NCBI GenBank assembly: GCA_964565895.1
Contig: CAZMGT010000012.1
Span: forward strand, 7,307 to 71,306
Direction: 5' to 3'
From: CAZMGT01 sp964565895
GTDB taxonomy: Bacteria; Armatimonadota; Zipacnadia; UBA1398; CAZMGT01
Length of the DNA: 64,000 bases
Shown here: positions 62,826 through 64,000 of the stretch, in pieces
How positions within the stretch are numbered: position 1 is the first letter of the stretch
Layout: each line of letters starts with the position of its first letter
Made by a program: the position numbers and the translations under genes
The notes under the pieces: model-generated
What the model was told of the DNA's origin: nothing
The model's database searches: none
What the model saw: only the letters and a program-made list of their open reading frames with translations

Positions 62826-63489
62826 AGCCCGCCGCGCGCAAAACAAAATTCTCGAACCCCTCGCCGGCGTGCCCCTCATCGCCTGGGTGCTTGCCACGTT
62901 TCAGAGCTGCCCCCCCGTGGACGAGCTTTTCGTCGTCTGCCGAGCGGAGGACCGCACGGCGATCACCACCCTTGCCTGGCGCTATGGGTGCACGAAGCTT
63001 AGGGCCCTCGTCGAGGGCGGCGCGACGCGCGCGGAGTCCGTCCTCCGCGGCCTGCGCGCCATTCCCGAGCAGTGCGAGATCGTCGTCATCCACGACGCGG
63101 CCCGGCCGCTGGTTACCCAAGAGCTAATCGCGCGCTCAGTGGCCGAAGCGCGGGCGGCGGGCGCCGCGGTTGCCGCGGTCCCTGTTAAGGACACGATTAA
63201 GCTCGCCGACGCCGAGGGCAAGGTGGTCTCCACGCCCGAGCGGGGCAAGCTGTGGGCGGCGCAGACGCCGCAGACGTTTCGCCGCGAGCTGATCCTCAGG
63301 GCATATGAAACCGCGGGCACGGGAGAGGATGTCTCCGACGACGCCTGCGCGGTGGAGCGCCTGGGGCATGCGGTTGCGTTGTTTGTGGGGGCCGAGGAGA
63401 ACATTAAGATCACCACGGAGCTCGATTTCGCCATCGCCGAGGAGCTTGTCCGGCGCACAGGAAGGAGGCCCCCCGTTGCCAGAGAGTAA
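62755..63489 (+). CDS. ispD: 2-C-methyl-D-erythritol 4-phosphate cytidylyltransferase
   Basis: 244 residues, ATG at 62755 inside the end of the PIN/TRAM gene. The nucleotide loop IPAAGAGTRARRAQNKIL keeps the catalytic Arg and Lys although the usual G-x-x-x-PKQ part is altered. EGGATRAESVLRGL, VVIHDAARPLV and AAQTPQTFRRELI are standard. The enzyme makes CDP-methylerythritol from CTP in the non-mevalonate isoprenoid pathway. The ispF start lies 14 bases inside its 3' end. Confidence 0.94.
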   Translation: MTATGRTAPRTTCALIPAAGAGTRARRAQNKILEPLAGVPLIAWVLATFQSCPPVDELFVVCRAEDRTAITTLAWRYGCTKLRALVEGGATRAESVLRGLRAIPEQCEIVVIHDAARPLVTQELIARSVAEARAAGAAVAAVPVKDTIKLADAEGKVVSTPERGKLWAAQTPQTFRRELILRAYETAGTGEDVSDDACAVERLGHAVALFVGAEENIKITTELDFAIAEELVRRTGRRPPVARE

Positions 63490-64000
63490 GCGCGAGGGGA
63501 CGGTGCGCGTGGGGCTGGGGTATGACGTGCACCGCGTTGCCCAAGGGCGGCGGCTCGTCTTGGGCGGGGTGGAGATCGCCGCGCCGTTTGGCCTGGAGGG
63601 GCACTCCGACGCCGATGTGCTAACTCACGCTCTGTGCGACGCCCTGCTTGGCGCGGCGGGGTTGCCGGACATCGGCCAGCAGTTTCCGGACACCGACCCC
63701 GCCTATCGCGACATCTCGAGCCTCGTCCTGCTGGAGAAAGTAATGGAGCTTGTGCGGAGCGAGGGCTTTGCCGTAGGCAACGTGGACTGCGTGGTCGTCG
63801 CCGAGGAGCCGAAGCTCGCGCCATATGTAGCGCAGATGAAGCAGCGGCTGAGCGAGCGGCTCGGTGTCGTTCCGCAGGCGGTGGGCATAAAGGCGACGAC
63901 GACGGAGGGGCTGGGGTTTGCCGGGCGGAAAGAGGGGATCGCCGCGTACGCTGTTGCTTTGCTGCGCGCGGCGGTCGACGAGGGCGCCGGCAGGGGACGT
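63476..64000 (+). CDS. ispF: 2-C-methyl-D-erythritol 2,4-cyclodiphosphate synthase, 3' end cut by window edge
   Basis: 175 codons are visible with no stop; family length is about 157-160, so only the last few residues are missing. The start is taken as TTG at 63476 because GGAAGGAGG lies just before it; a GTG at 63503 is less well placed. Zinc ligands YDVHR and EGHSDADV, plus the C-terminal TTTEGLGFAGRKEGIAAYA, are diagnostic. The next step of the MEP pathway after IspD/IspE, translationally coupled to ispD. Confidence 0.93.
   Translation, partial: MPESKREGTVRVGLGYDVHRVAQGRRLVLGGVEIAAPFGLEGHSDADVLTHALCDALLGAAGLPDIGQQFPDTDPAYRDISSLVLLEKVMELVRSEGFAVGNVDCVVVAEEPKLAPYVAQMKQRLSERLGVVPQAVGIKATTTEGLGFAGRKEGIAAYAVALLRAAVDEGAGRGR

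Overview
The window is about 64 kb of high-GC bacterial chromosome, most likely from a metagenome scaffold. It carries one 100-N spacer, and the two sides of that spacer repeat the same 55 bp, so the gap is a joining artefact. Most genes have good Shine-Dalgarno sequences and GTG or TTG starts are common. Many exported proteins have Sec or Tat-like signals, and sulfatases, glycosidases, a heparinase-like lyase and PQQ-type propellers are abundant. That repertoire resembles Planctomycetota, Lentisphaerota, Hydrogenedentota, Sumerlaeota or Armatimonadota. The run mcsA-mcsB-clpC-radA-PIN/TRAM-ispD-ispF is the order known from Firmicutes and other Terrabacteria, which slightly favours an Armatimonadota-like or Sumerlaeota-like source. 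The sequence alone does not decide this.

Layout. Positions 1-16 kb hold exported polysaccharide and sulfate-ester chemistry: a CBM96-type/heparinase-like lyase, a sulfatase-like protein with Thr in place of the nucleophile Cys, a Gfo/Idh/MocA oxidoreductase, a GHMP sugar kinase, a nitrilase, a 1580-residue propeller/methyltransferase/NPCBM/DNRLRE protein, a canonical sulfatase and an arylsulfotransferase-like propeller. Positions 16-29 kb hold a Zn/Cd-type P-ATPase, a sialidase-like BNR protein, two exported beta-lactamase-fold hydrolases and the AddAB recombination nuclease. Positions 29-35 kb are mixed metabolism: a frameshifted small membrane protein, a zinc alcohol dehydrogenase, an O-methyltransferase, an NTF2-like secreted protein and homoserine dehydrogenase. 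Positions 34-41 kb are a glycosidase group (DUF5060 hydrolase, GH30-like protein with PKD domains, GH10 xylanase). Positions 40-51 kb hold a B12-binding radical SAM protein, a creatininase-family protein with an unrecognised partner, a sugar isomerase-like TIM barrel, a third sulfatase, YifB and a large unrecognised secreted protein. Positions 50-53 kb hold LemA plus a frameshifted DUF2207 protein and a small tautomerase.

Positions 53.5-64 kb are the most interesting part. A sigma70-like promoter leads into ilvE, followed closely by mcsA, mcsB and a 457-residue protein made only of three tandem ClpC-type N-terminal domains with no ATPase module. Then come a 30-codon upstream ORF overlapping the clpC start (TGATG), clpC itself, radA, a PIN/TRAM membrane protein, ispD and the start of ispF. 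McsB writes phospho-arginine marks and the ClpC N-domain reads them. A stand-alone three-domain reader between writer and unfoldase is therefore a strong candidate for an undescribed adaptor, sink or decoy. Its predicted phospho-arginine-binding Glu residues survive only in its first domain (E31, E105). No ctsR gene is present in the window.

There are no recognisable rRNA or tRNA genes, CRISPR arrays, insertion sequences or prophage genes. The GH, sulfatase and lyase genes are scattered singletons and short operons, with no SusCD pair. No sulfatase-maturing enzyme is encoded here.
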